Source of the DNA: Chaetoderma sp. LZ-2023a | Taxonomy: Eukaryota > Mollusca > Caudofoveata > Chaetodermatida > Chaetodermatidae | DNA: 64,000 bases | Direction: 5' to 3' | Assembly: GCA_034401795.1 (NCBI GenBank) | Contig: CM067373.1 | Coordinates: 38,551,669-38,615,668, forward strand | In this document: piece by piece, positions 21,603 to 35,394 of the stretch | How positions within the stretch are numbered: the stretch's first letter is position 1 | Layout of the letters: the number at the start of each line of letters is the position of its first letter | Made by a program: the position numbers and the translations under genes | Notes under the pieces: generated by a model | What the model was told of the DNA's origin: nothing | Databases searched by the model: none | Seen by the model: the letters and a program-made list of their open reading frames with translations, nothing else

Positions 21603-22545
21603 GTGGTCAATGGTACCGCAGATCCCATCACCCTGGAACCAGGAGTACGCTGCGGCCATTTAGTGGACATAATTTCACTGGAAACACCTGCACTTTCTGA
21701 CACAATACCACCGCTGACTGATGATTTACCCGAACATCTACACGATTTATATCTGCATGACACTGTTGGATTATTGCAATCACAAAAACGAGAAATTAGG
21801 AAATTATTACACAAATATCGCGATAGTTTTTCCTCCGGATCTATGGATCTCGGAGAGGCTCATCTTGTACGACACTCCATTGATACAGGCAATAATCGCC
21901 CCATACGACAACTGGTACGACGTCTTCCCATTCACAAAGAAGCGGAAGCACACCAACAAATAAATGACATGATGCGAACGGGTATTATCGAACCCTCAAC
22001 TTCTCCATGGGCTAGCCCTATAGTGCTAGCAGGCAAAAATGATGGAACCATGCGGTTTTGCATTGACTACCTTCGCCTTAATGATCTTAGCGTTAAAGAC
22101 GCTTATCTGTTACCTCGGAAAGATCAGGCCTTGGATTCCTTGTCCGGAGCCAAGTGGTTTTGTACCCTTGATTTAACTAGCGGTTACTGGCAAGTAGCCA
22201 TGGATGAAGCTGATATGGAAGACAGCATCCGTTTGTAGGGGTGGTCTTTTCCAATTCCGCAAGATGCCCTATGGGTTGTGCAATGCCCCCGGAACTTTTG
22301 AACGACTCATTGAGCAGGTATTGACTACCCTGCAATGGGAGATCTGTCTCTGTTACATCGATGACGTAATCGTCTTTGAACCCACGTTTGAGCAAACCTT
22401 AGTCAATTTAGACACCGTGCTATCAAGATTCCGCACGGCTAATTTGAAACTCAAACCAAAGAAATGTCATCTCTTCAGACAGCGTCGAGTTCATGGGACA
22501 CGTCATATCCGGCGATGGAGTGGCTACACAGCCATAAAAAACTAA
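21603..22545 (+). pseudogene. Gypsy reverse transcriptase
   Basis: Blocks in order: 'GIIEPSTSPWASPIVLAGK', 'RFCIDYLRLN', 'FCTLDLTSGYWQV' with the first catalytic Asp, a frame change and TAG at 22236-22238, then 'FRKMPYGLCNAPGTFERL' and 'CYIDDVIVF' with the catalytic Asp pair (YIDD at 22354-22365). Gypsy-type RT. At least one frameshift plus further breaks after 22480, so not functional. Confidence 0.9.
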
Positions 22546-22599
22546 GGCAGTAGCAGAGTGGCTACGGCCCTCTTCGGTTACGGAGACGCAGAGTTTCCT

Positions 22600-23134
22600 T
22601 GGCTTATGCCAGTATTATCGCCATTATATCCCACATTTCAGCGAGATTGCTTCACCCCTCTACCAGATCACCGAGAAAGATCGACCCTTTGAGTGGATGA
22701 GTGAGTGTGAAGGCTCCTTCAAGGTGCTGAAGGAACTCTTGATGACCGCCCCGATTCTTGCTCACCCTAATCCAAACCGCGATTTCATCTTAGACACTGA
22801 TGCGTCAGCTTTCGCTATCGGCGCAGTTCTATCTCAGGTCACCGAAGACAGAACAGAGCAGGTGTTGGGTTATGGTTGGCGGACTTTGAATAAAATGGAG
22901 AAAAGATACGCATCCACCAAGCGAGAATTATTGGCGGCGGTCCATTTCATCAAATATTATAAACACTTCCTGTACAGGCGCCCTTTTACACTCCGTACAG
23001 ACCATGCCTCACTACGGTGGCTCAGGAACTTAAAAAATCTGGAGGGCCAGGTAGCGAGATGGCAGGAATCCCTGCAGGCCTATAACTTTAACGTTGTTCA
23101 CCATCCCGGCAAATGGAAATGCCGATGCCCTTAG
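22600..23134 (+). pseudogene. Gypsy RNase H
   Basis: 'FILDTDASAFAIGAVLSQ' gives the first acidic residue, 'YASTKRELLAAV' the Glu and 'LRTDHASLRWL' the next Asp of a Gypsy RNase H. The preceding connection domain with 'SYLGLCQYYRHYIP'-like sequence lies in another frame near 22595. A one-base break at about 23115 separates it from the integrase frame. It follows RT directly, as usual. Confidence 0.85.
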
Positions 23135-24480
23135 CAGAATTGGCGCGGAGGCTGAACACGAAGAGGCCGACACCGTGACACAGTCAAGACAGCCATCTCC
23201 GGAGTTCCCCAAATTGAGGTGCGCAGAGTGGAATCCGGAGAGAATCGCACACCACCAAACAACAGACGTGCAGACACAAAATATATACGCGTGGATTCAG
23301 GAGGGGGTATGTCCTCCTAAGGAATCAGTGACACCTTTATCCCCCACAGCTAAATATTATTACCAACGGTTCGAAGAATGTCAATTAATAAATAAGGTTC
23401 TGTACATTAATGACCGTTTGGTAGTTCCGGAAAATTATCGCGAACTTATATTGAAACAACTACATGATAACACCGGACATTTGGCCGTGGAAAGGACTGT
23501 TGCCCATATCAAACTGAGATTCCACTGGATCGGGATTCGCGATAGTGTCAAGGCATGGGTTGCCAAATGTATCCTGTGCCAAAGACGCGATGTTGGCCAA
23601 CACCATATCGCACCATCGCAAATTAAGATTGTTGGTGCACTGTGGGAGCGAGTGGCTATCGACGTGCTCGGACCCTTGAATACGACGGATGATGGAAATA
23701 AATACATCCTCGTATTACAAGATTATTTTACGAAGTGGGTAGAAGCATTTGCTTTGCCGGACAAAGAGGCATCCACCATAGCGGAGGTCTTGACCAGCAA
23801 TGTGTTCTGCCGCTTTGGTATGCCTTGTGTACTGCACTCCGATCAATGAAGTAATTTTGAGAGCCGGCTCATATCAGAGCTCTGCAAATTATTCCATATC
23901 GTCAAAACAAGGACAACTCCGTACCACCCCCGGAGCGACGGGATGGTAGAGAGATTCAACTGAACTCTCGCGGAGATGCTTACCAAGGAGACACGCCTTG
24001 ATTGTAGAGATTGGGATCTACGGCTCCGGTATGTGCTCATGGCTTACCGTATTTCGGAACATTCCAGTGTGGGCTACACCCCTGCTCGGCTAATGTTAGG
24101 CCATGAATTAACCTTACCCCTGGACCTGGCCATGCCACGGATACCAGGGGAGAAAAATTCACCATCTCTCTATGTCGAACTCTTGCGGCAAAGGATAGAA
24201 CAAGCCCATGAGTTAGTGAGAGAAACACTATCCACTGCACACCGGCGGCAAAAGACATGGCACAACTGGAAAGTGCATGGAGATCCATATGAAGCAGGAA
24301 GAATGGTTTGTGTACACGATTCACGACGGTCAGCAAACGTGCCAATTAAACTGAGTTACCAGTGGAAAGGCCCCTATGTGGTAGTAGGTAAGACGTCGGA
24401 CATGACCTTACCGCATCCGTGCTTTGGATGGCCTGACCTCAGTCATCCACTTCAATCGACTTAAACCTTGTGTCAGTGAC
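23094..24480 (+). pseudogene. Gypsy integrase
   Basis: An N-terminal HHCC zinc finger is visible (His in 'LHDNTGH', Cys in 'CILC'). The catalytic core shows Asp in 'AIDVLGPL', Asp in 'LHSDQ' and Glu in 'GMVERFN'. Two premature stops interrupt the core: TGA at 23847-23849 and TGA directly after 'VERFN' near 23961. The frame reopens with 'YVLMAYRISEHSSVGYTPARLM' and ends in a GPY/F-like module ('YQWKGPYVVV'). Non-functional. Confidence 0.9.
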
Positions 24481-25300
24481 AACCCAGCACCAGAGCTCGG
24501 ACTGGGCGTTTCTCATGACACCGGTACCCAGACAGATATTTCTACGGAAATTAGTATTCCCATGGTTAGCGCAGAGTACTGCGGTGCCAGTTCAGCCCCA
24601 GTTCTACCAAGCCAGAACGTGGATGAACAAGTGGCTAACGCTGATGACGATGACGAGATACGTACTTGCCCTCTCCCTCATCAGCGTGGGTCTACTAGAT
24701 CTGGGAAGTCATATCTGAAGAATTTTGTGTTTGTTTTGTCCAAGGGACCGGATGGAAAAGTCGTTCCTCCGATCTCTTCCCATTCCCACCCACTTCATGC
24801 TATGCCCCCCCCCCATCATAGAGTTACCACAAGCAGAAGGTGAGGCTGACCCAAGCCATGCTTCCTGTGGGGTGGAACATGTGGTGAATAGCATGGAAGT
24901 GAAGAGGCTGGATGAAGCCTTGGCGTGTCTAGAACCGCAGAACCATACAACAAGGTGTACCCGACCCCCTCCCAAAAATGCCGAACCAATTCCCTTCCAA
25001 GCGGCACCCATATCTCCCGCCACACCAATACCCCAAATCCAATTGGCGTCCTTTATCTACACACCAAGTTCAGACATCATCAGCCCGGTCCAATTCACCC
25101 TCCACTCGTCATCTGTTGACCGTCAATCTTCAGGTATGAGAGAGACTGCTGCAACAGAGGACGTGGCATCCCGCACAGCATCAACCAACATTACCCCTGT
25201 GGTGGGCAGGGAAGCAGCCTGTTCAGCAGGCTCTCAGCTCAAATTTTCCTGGTGTCTAAAAACTATGACAGGACACCAACCGCCGTGTAACGGGAGATGA
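24424..25300 (+). other. Post-integrase coding-like region of the Gypsy element
   Basis: Two overlapping frames (24424-24843 and 24725-25300) are Pro/Ser/Thr-rich. The first begins with 'HFNRLKPCV', the usual end of the integrase GPY/F module, and contains 'RRGSTRSGKSY'-like basic sequence found at integrase tails. The second has no recognised domain. Probably the decayed integrase tail. Confidence 0.4.
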
Positions 25301-27062
25301 CCACATCCCCATATCCAAAGGCCACCCCATCCAATAGCCTACCATACTCCCCCATGAGCAGTCAGAACATCACATAACAGACAGAACGTCAACACTTACA
25401 AAGAACACACCTGGACTGAATACGTCAATTCATCATTGCGCCTACATCACAGACTTGCTCAGTTATACTCGGCATAAGGGAGACGTTCAACATCGACAAC
25501 GACAGCATTTAGCAGCACCCACCGGGCTTAATTAATTACCAGTAGAGACATAAGAATTCCCGCGACAAATTCGTCCCGCACAAAACTGCGGGAAAAGTAA
25601 TACCTCCCACAGACTACATCTCCCGCAAATAACAACAGACTTGGTGTTCACCAGCGTGGAAAACTGGAATGTGCCCACTTCGCCTATAACATTAGCATCA
25701 TACAGCAGCCCGGGCATCCCGACAACAGCATTATCATCAACAGAACGCAACCAACAAATCTCCCGCACACACCTTCTTATCCAGTTACGGGAGAACTGAT
25801 CATATGGATATCAGGAATGCACCACAGCCATCTACAGTATGCATCACGGGAGAGACACTTGTCCAGCGTCCTCCCCTACCCCTTTCTCCTGACGTCGTAT
25901 GGAAACAGCTTAAACTACACACGTCATCTACACGTAATAACAGTCAATATTATTAAGAGAGCAAGATGCCCACATTGTTGTCAGTCACGAGTAGGATTTT
26001 TTTCCGAAAAGTAGAATTCGACAATGGTTTGATCAAAGTTACGACAGCATCAACCAGGTCATCTTCGCTCTAAAGTAACTCTTCCCGCCCACGGGCTCGG
26101 CCATTACAGAGTGAAATACCCTCAGGGTTCGATAAAGTTGACATTCATGCCGCCTCTCCCTCCCACCTCACGCACCCAGCGGCCATAAATGTGTCACCAT
26201 CACCACCGCGCAAGTACCATCCATAGAGAACCAGTCACGCATAACAGATTCAAATCACCAACATGACAGAAACACAGACACTCAGGTTGACTGTATTCAC
26301 AATCTCCGAACAAGGGCATTGTAATCGTAAAAATTGTGTCACACATGTTTGCGAGTTGTACTGTAATTTAGCCATTACTAAAGTGGTACAAATATGTTTG
26401 GTCTAAGCTGGGACGGAGCTAGTTCTACCCATCGAGGAGAATGCTTGGCCAGCCCTCCCGCTCGGAAAACACAGCTATCTTCACGGGATCAGTAACGTTG
26501 ATCTACCACATGAATAGAACTGTTTAAACCACTCATAAAAATTACTTGCAACTTTACTGTTAAATATTTGATTAAGAGCACAACTGCTCTACCGTGCTAC
26601 AAATCATTAGCGCATGGGCCGGTAAAGCGGCAAAAAAATTAAAATCCTGCAGAGAGAATTTCAAAAGTTCTCTCCCATGCATTCCAGTCTATAATCAACA
26701 CGGTCTGAGAACTACCTATTACAGACACGTACCAAGATGCATGTTAAAGAACTCACGCAAATACGGGACATTATAAAGATCTTGATGTAACATATATATG
26801 TTTATCTCTCATCTCAGCAACGGCATTTTGGCCATCGCCATAGACAGCATACACGTTTCCAATCAACCACATGCTTTTTAGAGCCACGCAACATTTACTA
26901 CTATTTCCAGTGAGTTGGATCAAACGCTTTAAACAAAAGAGCCACCCAAAAACGCAACTACCACAGGGTGATGGAGGATGTTATTATATTTGGCCTGAAA
27001 CGTTATAAACCATGAGGAGATAGGGCATTAGGTTTTGAATAAAGTTCCCGCAACTAACTACT
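25301..27062 (+). other. Non-coding 3' internal region of the Gypsy element
   Basis: No long coherent frame. GC-richer than the window average in places, with recurrent CCCGC and CGGGAG. I see no env-like protein. Confidence 0.4.
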
Positions 27063-27461
27063 ATGTTGTCGGATTCCGAAGAAGAAGAATCGGTGCCAGT
27101 TCCGAAGCGGTTCCCGTGTAACTCATTGTTGACTAGCGGAGAGCCATGTACCAGAACTTTCACTAGGAAATCCGACCACACCCTTCATATTAATAAGGAT
27201 CATCTCCTTCAATCAGCCTTTTGTGTGACGTGCCAGTACCTCTACACTGCTACTCGCTACGGGATCACTCACACACTTCGCCATCATCATCGTGTGTTGG
27301 AAGTGATGCGTAGATATCCCGTTGGAAATCATCTTCCCGCGGCTACAGCAAGTAACGTACTGATGGCCAGATGTGCAATTCTGCCCGCAGTTGCATCTGG
27401 AATTGTTACGCCGGTACCTTTCACTTCATCCACACCGGTACTGAAGAGAAGTAGGAAGTAG
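27063..27461 (+). CDS. Two-C2H2-zinc-finger ORF downstream of Gypsy pol
   Basis: An open frame of 132 codons from ATG 27063. After an acidic start (SDSEEEES) come two finger-like blocks: one with Cys-x9-Cys-x12-His-x4-His (residues about 20-46), the other exactly Cys-x2-Cys-x12-His-x3-His (about 55-74). The tail is Ala/Pro/Thr-rich. It lies between Gypsy pol and the presumed 3' LTR in the same orientation. A sequel in frame 27519-28040 (Pro/Thr-rich) suggests that a longer protein was broken by the stop at 27459-27461. Could be an extra retroelement gene, a captured host zinc-finger exon, or unrelated; function unknown. Confidence 0.5.
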   Translation: MLSDSEEEESVPVPKRFPCNSLLTSGEPCTRTFTRKSDHTLHINKDHLLQSAFCVTCQYLYTATRYGITHTLRHHHRVLEVMRRYPVGNHLPAATASNVLMARCAILPAVASGIVTPVPFTSSTPVLKRSRK

Positions 27462-27518
27462 AAATCTCCCGTAGAATCCAGTGCGACAGCTCCCGCACCA
27501 GTTACTAGCCAGTCAGCT

Positions 27519-28160
27519 ATGGTTACCACACCCGCCACCATAGAAGCACAGACAGTGACAGCCAGTCAGCCAATCTCAGTGGTGATTACGACACCTGCGG
27601 GGATAGACATTTCCAGTTATCCACAGTCTCCATCTCCACCGGAGCTTACCATAGACGAAAGACTGGGACCATTGCAGCCTGTGACAATTAGTGTAACTCC
27701 GACCCATGCTGTTCAGCATCTGCCTCCTTGCCTTTCTGACCCAGCAGTCGGGAATGGAACAACGCCAGAACGTCCATACGTGGGAAAGAAACGAATCGCC
27801 TACACACAGGATATCCATCACATACTGAACATTACTGCTAGTCGTCTGCTAAAGTATGCTAAGTTCCGAAAGATGTCGACTCCTGTCGTATCCGTTCCCG
27901 CACCACGACAACTACAGCAACCACCATGCCAGCTACAACCGCCATCATCACGTCAGCTCCCATCACCACCGCATCAGCAACATTGGCAACTACTAGTACC
28001 GCCGCTGCCACATGGACGGATATCCTGGAACGAGCGGTAACTGTGAGAAACATCATGGATGCCCATATTTCCGCCACCATCACTTTGGAGGTTTCGGACA
28101 GTGCCAATAATAATAATGATAAGAGAATTTCAGCAATGACAGTGCATTCACCATGACCTA
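27519..28160 (+). pseudogene. Pro/Thr/Gln-rich continuation of the zinc-finger ORF
   Basis: Frame 27519-28040 encodes a Pro/Ser/Thr-rich stretch. An overlapping frame to 28156 gives 'TWTDILERAVTVRNIMDAHI'. Base composition resembles the preceding ORF. No domain recognised. Confidence 0.35.
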
Positions 28161-28610
28161 CCACCACTAGTCGCAGGAGCCAAACTCGATGGGGAAATTT
28201 CGCTGCTGTGGTGTAATCATGTGTAATTCAGCAGAAATGTTAATAGGCAATTCGTGGAAATGTGTTAATTATTACTTTATTTTTGACATACTTTTCTTCT
28301 TATTATATATGTTAGATCAATTGATTCCTGTCCCTAGGATGACTACAGTTATCCTACACAGCCGCACCCTTTAAGTGTCCGGTTGTGTCTCATACAAAAA
28401 GAGCACTGCAGACTCTAATGTTGTAAGGACGTCGTGTGCGACGTAAAGAATATAACCTCCCACAGTGCAATAACGTCACAATCATTATATCTTAATTTTC
28501 TTATTAATTTTCTTCCTGTCTTAGACGTCAGGACGGATATGGGGTCAGCGAGAGCTGCCCATTGCGGACCCGCAAGGCCAAGCTGCAAATAGATATTTTA
28601 GATATATATA
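28161..28610. other. Gypsy 3' internal sequence left of Tc1
   Basis: No gene seen. The last two bases, TA at 28609-28610, are the target duplication of the Tc1 insertion. Confidence 0.5.
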
Positions 28611-30267
28611 CACCTGTGCAAAAGTTAAGCACCACCCTATTTTTACGCACATGCGAGGGTATATTCATGTGCTATGAAGAAAGCAATAGCATAAACATTT
28701 ATGTACCCATCCATCTTAGTGCAAGAGGTAATAATGCAACTAGAGGAATGCTGATTATGATGGTGGGGAAACACTGTATGTTTTTGTTTGAACTTGAAAA
28801 CGAGGCCTGAATATGGTTACGTTGACACAACTGACAACTATTACCCTACAGTTGACACACGTGGCTAGATTGTCATTAATGGTGTCTGAAAACGAAGTTT
28901 AACATCTGTGCACGAGTTTGAGACTGTCATTATTAATACCGGGTATATCCACCTTGTGCCTGGATGACGGCCTGGACACGACGTCGCATGCTGGTCACCA
29001 ACCGACTGATACGCCATTGTGGTATTCGTTGCAATTCAAGATGGAGTGCGTCTGTTAATTCCTGTAGGTTCTGCACAGGAGGATCCCTCCTTCTCACCAT
29101 GTTTCCCAGAATGTCCCAGATATGCTCAATAGGGTTCATGTCAGGGCTCCTTGCTGGCCATGGTAGGGTTTCGATGGCATTCTGGCGGAGGTATTCATGC
29201 ACAGCTCTAGCACGATGTGGTCGGGCGTTGTCATCCATGAATATAGGGTGGGTTCCAGGTGCATGATTTACAAAATGAGGGACCACAACTCTATCCAGTA
29301 TGGAATCTTGATACCTTTGTCCATTTAGTGTTCCAGGTATAGTCAACAGATCCAGCTTACAATCAAATGAGATGCACCCCCATATCATAACAGAACCTCC
29401 ACCAAATGGAACTTCTTCCATGATGTTACGTTGGTCGTACGCCGTGCGTCTGGACCTCCATACACGAGTTCGACCATCTGTGGCATGAAGCAGGAACCGA
29501 CTTTCATCGGACCAGTGTACCCGTCTCCAGGATCTCATGTTCCAGTGTCTTCTTTCGTTGCACCACCTCAGACGCTCCTCTTTGTGGTGTGCAGTGAGGA
29601 GAGGACGTCTGACAGGTCTCCTAGCTTTCATGCCAGCAGCATACAGTCTCCTTTTGACGGTAGACATTGAGACTCTATTGCGCGTTTCCCATTGCTGGCT
29701 GAGCACTCTGCTGTTGGTGAATGGAGATCTCCTAACAAGGCGTACTAGGGCTCGATCATCACGGGCAGTAGTCTTCTTCGGTCTTCCAGATCTAGGCCTG
29801 TCCTTCACCTCGTTAGTTTGCCCATGTTTTGCAATCAAACGACTGATTACAGTATGGTTAATGTTCAGCTGTCTGCCAATCTCTCTGCATGACATACCAG
29901 TGGTATGCATGCCTATGATTTGCCATTTCACACGATCACTTAACCTTCGTCTTGCCATAGCGGTTCACAATCAAGAGCTAATTCTCTCTGTACAATTAAA
30001 CCACGGTCATGAACACAAAATTCCTAATCTTGTCGCCTAAATCTGTATGTAATGTTCTACACCTCAAACTGGACTTTTACATAACTGAACACGTGTGCTG
30101 TTTCCTGCCACGCATGGACATCAAGCGGCGTGAAGTCATGCATGCATGTGCATTTCGTACTTGGAATTATGTCAGCTAACGCGGGGACAAAAAGTATGGC
30201 AGCCTAGTTGTACCATCATGTTTCTACGTTCTATTGTTTTTGCTGGTGCTTAACTTTTGCACAGGTG
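28611..30267 (-). mobile_element. Tc1-type transposon, copy A (intact)
   Basis: Terminal inverted repeats of 24 bp (starting CACCTGTGCAAAAGTTAAGC) lie at both ends and are flanked by TA dinucleotides, the Tc1/mariner target duplication. Length 1657 bp with one transposase gene on the minus strand. It sits inside the Gypsy 3' region, so it is younger than that element. A sister copy is at 57443. Confidence 0.93.
28933..29958 (-). CDS. Tc1-type transposase, full length
   Basis: 341 codons, ATG to TAA without a break, the usual length for Tc1 transposases. The N-terminus has two helix-turn-helix (paired-like) parts ('SCREIGRQLNINHTVISRLI' and the following block) joined by 'GRPKK', a GRPR-like hook. 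The catalytic DDE triad is visible: Asp in 'HWSDESRF', Asp in 'IFMDDNARPH', and Glu in 'MNPIEHIWD'; the last two are spaced as in the DD34E group. It would excise and reinsert the element at TA sites. All key residues are present, so activity is possible. Confidence 0.93.
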   Translation of the reverse strand: MARRRLSDRVKWQIIGMHTTGMSCREIGRQLNINHTVISRLIAKHGQTNEVKDRPRSGRPKKTTARDDRALVRLVRRSPFTNSRVLSQQWETRNRVSMSTVKRRLYAAGMKARRPVRRPLLTAHHKEERLRWCNERRHWNMRSWRRVHWSDESRFLLHATDGRTRVWRSRRTAYDQRNIMEEVPFGGGSVMIWGCISFDCKLDLLTIPGTLNGQRYQDSILDRVVVPHFVNHAPGTHPIFMDDNARPHRARAVHEYLRQNAIETLPWPARSPDMNPIEHIWDILGNMVRRRDPPVQNLQELTDALHLELQRIPQWRISRLVTSMRRRVQAVIQAQGGYTRY

Positions 30268-30795
30268 TATATAATAATAATACTTGGTGATACATGTTGC
30301 GTGCCCCTTTATTTACCTGGGGTACGCAAGTAATTCGGTGTGATTAATAAAACATACCTCATAAGGGTATGTTACATAGGTAATATTTATATACCTTGTC
30401 TTTTTGTTATTATATTTTTATATATATTTAAACTTAAATTGTGGTAGGTTGGAGCTTGGGTGTTCTTTGCAGAGATTATGATTATCCGCACTAACGGGAA
30501 CACCCATGCGAGCCATTGTTTAGGATCATATACCTAATAAAATTATAGCAATATTATTAATAAAAAGAACACAAAAAAGCAAGTCCTGGAAAAATAATTC
30601 CAGGTCAAAAATTGAAAACTAAAAGTATGCCTCCCCACCTCTTGCCTCCCCTATGTGCGCTGTCTCATGAATACGCGTCTATGCGTCACTACTCCTCTCC
30701 GGCCACGCGCCTACCCGGGAAGTCTATGATTCCCGCCTAGCATACGTCTGTGCGTCGATCTGCCATGTGCGATTGTTTGCCATGGATGTCAAACT
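30268..30795. other. Gypsy 3' internal sequence right of Tc1
   Basis: Opens with the TA target duplication. No reading frame of note. AT-rich to about 30600, then GC-richer up to the purine tract. Confidence 0.45.
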
Positions 30796-30807
30796 AGGAG
30801 GGGGTGG
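30796..30807 (+). other. Polypurine-tract candidate
   Basis: AGGAGGGGGTGG immediately precedes the TGTAG start of the LTR-like repeat, the position where LTR elements prime plus-strand DNA synthesis. Confidence 0.55.
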
Positions 30808-32160
30808 TGTAGTTCGGATCGACCGGCCGGGTATCGGCTGTACCAGCTAAGCTGGGTACACGCCGCCCATCTAGGATTCGTTCTCTGAACATGCCCCTCT
30901 GGGTAGGGATATAAGCGTATATAGGCCTATGGGAGAGAGAGAGAGCGTGTCGAAAAACGACTAGGTTCGTTAAAACGCATTATGCGCATGCGCGCGCCAG
31001 GACGCTGTTTCCATGGAGCTCGTAGTTGTGACCTAGATAGGATGGCGCTTATAGTGTACCGAGCTGGTACTCTGTAATTCTTATTGATTGTCTATTCCCG
31101 TTAAATCTGGCATTAACCAAGATCAGAATTCGACGGGATTTCCAAATCTGTAAACCATTTCAAAATCGGTTGAGAAATGGCTGAGTTATCCATGAAAACT
31201 CTTCTTGATTATCTTCAAAATATTGCCCTGACGTCATAAACACGTGGACATAAAGCTTCTAGAATGTTCTAGAACGTTCGAGGACGCTATTATTAGCTGT
31301 GTGCTGATTGACTGTTGCTCGAACGATAATTGTATGAAGCCTGCACCTGTGACGTCATGGAGAGTATAAAAGGAGAAGCGATCCAGTGATCGAGAGCATC
31401 CTCGGCCAGGGGCCGAACAGGTTGGAGCTGTACCAACTATTATCAAGCGCGACACATGTCTTTCTTCGCTATGAGTCAGGTTTTTATCCCATAGTGTGCA
31501 GTTTCCAACCCACCGCACTAACACAATTTTGTAACTCCACATTTACGGGAGTAATTTGGAACTTTCGATAATCGTTCACGAATACTACATCTACATTCGG
31601 AACACAAACTTGCGGTGAGGCCTTTGCGGCCTGAATATGTGAGTCTACAGATGTAGAGGCAGGATGTTCTTTGATGGATGACTCGCCGGATCTGCCGGCC
31701 ATGCCTAAAAGTGGTATTTCAAACGACGATGCACCAATCGTTTAAGTTCTTTTAACTTTCGACCGCAGCAAGTAAACTCTGCCCGGTGCGTCTTCAGAGC
31801 TGGTTGACGTACCCAGCACCGTGAAGCTTTGTTTTGTATCTTCATTTGCCTCTGACAACCCCCGCTAGTGACGGGTTGTTTACACCTTCCATCCATGCCA
31901 TCGGTGTATGGGAACTTTCTTCACCATGTAGTACTATCGTATCTTTTACTGACTGCTCGTTAGACATTCTATTAGGCCTACAGCACTAAGCGATGCACTC
32001 CCACCATGAGTGTTCTTGCGGAACTCTTGTTTACGGAAAACAGCTTGCGGGAGCCAGCCTGCGGGAACTTTCCAGCTTCCATAACACAGAAGCCTAACTT
32101 GGGAATGACTACCGAGTATTCAAGTAACTATACTTCACCATTTAATTATTTCTCTATATA
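30808..32160 (+). repeat. LTR-like repeat, copy 3 (putative Gypsy 3' LTR)
   Basis: Homologous to 9795-10981 over its length but more diverged, and with about 110 extra bases near 31935-32080. A promoter-like TATAAAAGG lies near 31366. Homology to copies 1 and 2 stops after 'tctctatata', where those copies are fused to a SINE, so the real LTR end could lie further right. Confidence 0.6.
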
Positions 32161-34189
<2,029 letters not shown>

Positions 34190-34444
34190 ATGGACAGGCA
34201 TACTGGTGACACAAACTCTTGGGATGAGCCCGTTGCGTTTAATGTTCGCGACAATGGTCGCCCGGCCCCACCAGAACGATTGAGTTCCACCGGCCTTAAG
34301 AGCCGGTTTTTGTTTCCCGCAGGGCAGTCTCATTCAAGGTCTGTCACCCCGAGACCGGATGCTAACCAGCGTTGTCACTCGTCATGCACTTATGGTGCGG
34401 CGAGTCGACATGAGACATCGGAACGGCCCGACACTACCCGGTGA
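34190..34444 (+). CDS. Short hypothetical ORF
   Basis: 84 codons from ATG 34190, Pro/Arg/Ser-rich with no recognised domain. It lies downstream of the LTR-like repeat in the same orientation and is cut at about 34450 by a LINE fragment, so it might be the start of a gag gene. This is inference only. Confidence 0.25.
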   Translation: MDRHTGDTNSWDEPVAFNVRDNGRPAPPERLSSTGLKSRFLFPAGQSHSRSVTPRPDANQRCHSSCTYGAASRHETSERPDTTR

Positions 34445-34452
34445 GCTACAGT

Positions 34453-34835
34453 CTAACTAGTGAAGTGTACAGACTTACTAGAGTTGAAGAGTCTAAATGG
34501 GTGAGAGACCTTCTTATCAGGCCTTAAAATCTTATTAGCTTTTGATACTTGGATTTGACAATGGATGCTAAATTTTAGTTGGTTGTCTACATTCAGACCT
34601 AAATCCTTTACGACAGTTGTTTCTATCAGCTTAATATTTGTATCAAGAGAGTTCATGAAATATGAATGTTTAATATTAGCTGTACCTAGATGCATAGCAC
34701 AGAATTTGTCAGCATTGAATTTGATTTGCCAGATAGAAGACCATTTCGTTACGCTATTTAAGTCATCTTGTAGTTCTATTGCATCAATTGATGAGTTAAT
34801 TTCTGTGTAGATTTTTGTATCGTCAGGGTTTTAAA
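34453..34835 (-). pseudogene. LINE RT fragment
   Basis: On the minus strand from 34835: 'NPDDTKIYTEINS' (a damaged FADD block), 'LQDDLNSVTKWSSIWQIKFNADKF', then 'CAMHLG' and 'VKDLGLNVDNQLKFSIHC', typical of the region after the catalytic Asp pair in CR1/Jockey-like LINEs. Truncated at both ends; catalytic core missing. Confidence 0.75.
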
Positions 34836-34985
34836 TGATTTACTATTGGTTTGGTACGGCGGGTAGGATGGGGAGGGAAGGGGAAAGCTCATCACTGCAG
34901 ATAGAGAATTTGAATGAAAAAGTTATCACAGATTATGTTAGATTGTTATATTGGTGTATGCGGGTTCATCCGACATATCTGAATA

Positions 34986-35268
<283 letters not shown>

Positions 35269-35394
35269 GGTGATTGCAAAGTGTGATTTGTCTCATGTTT
35301 GTATTAAATATTATAAATCAACAGATAATCTATATTAATCAGATGCAAAATTTGTATTGGTTTAATACCTGTCCAATATAGATTCTTTGGCAAT

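Larger units (their letters stand above)
20803..32160 (+). mobile_element. Gypsy/Ty3 LTR retrotransposon, 5'-truncated and broken, with Tc1 insertion
   Basis: Order: end of gag zinc knuckle, protease-like region, RT, RNase H, integrase, then about 6 kb of 3' sequence including a two-zinc-finger ORF, a Tc1 element (28611-30267), a purine tract (30796-30807) and an LTR starting TGTAG at 30808. This pol order is that of Gypsy/Metaviridae. The 5' LTR and most of gag are missing. Linking the 3' region to pol rests on orientation, the purine tract, and shared base style (frequent CCCGC/GCGGGAG phrases). Confidence 0.6.

Noticed and set aside
29537..30040. Plus-strand open frames opposite the Tc1 transposase
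   Set aside because: Antisense shadows of the transposase gene; they reappear opposite the second Tc1 copy.
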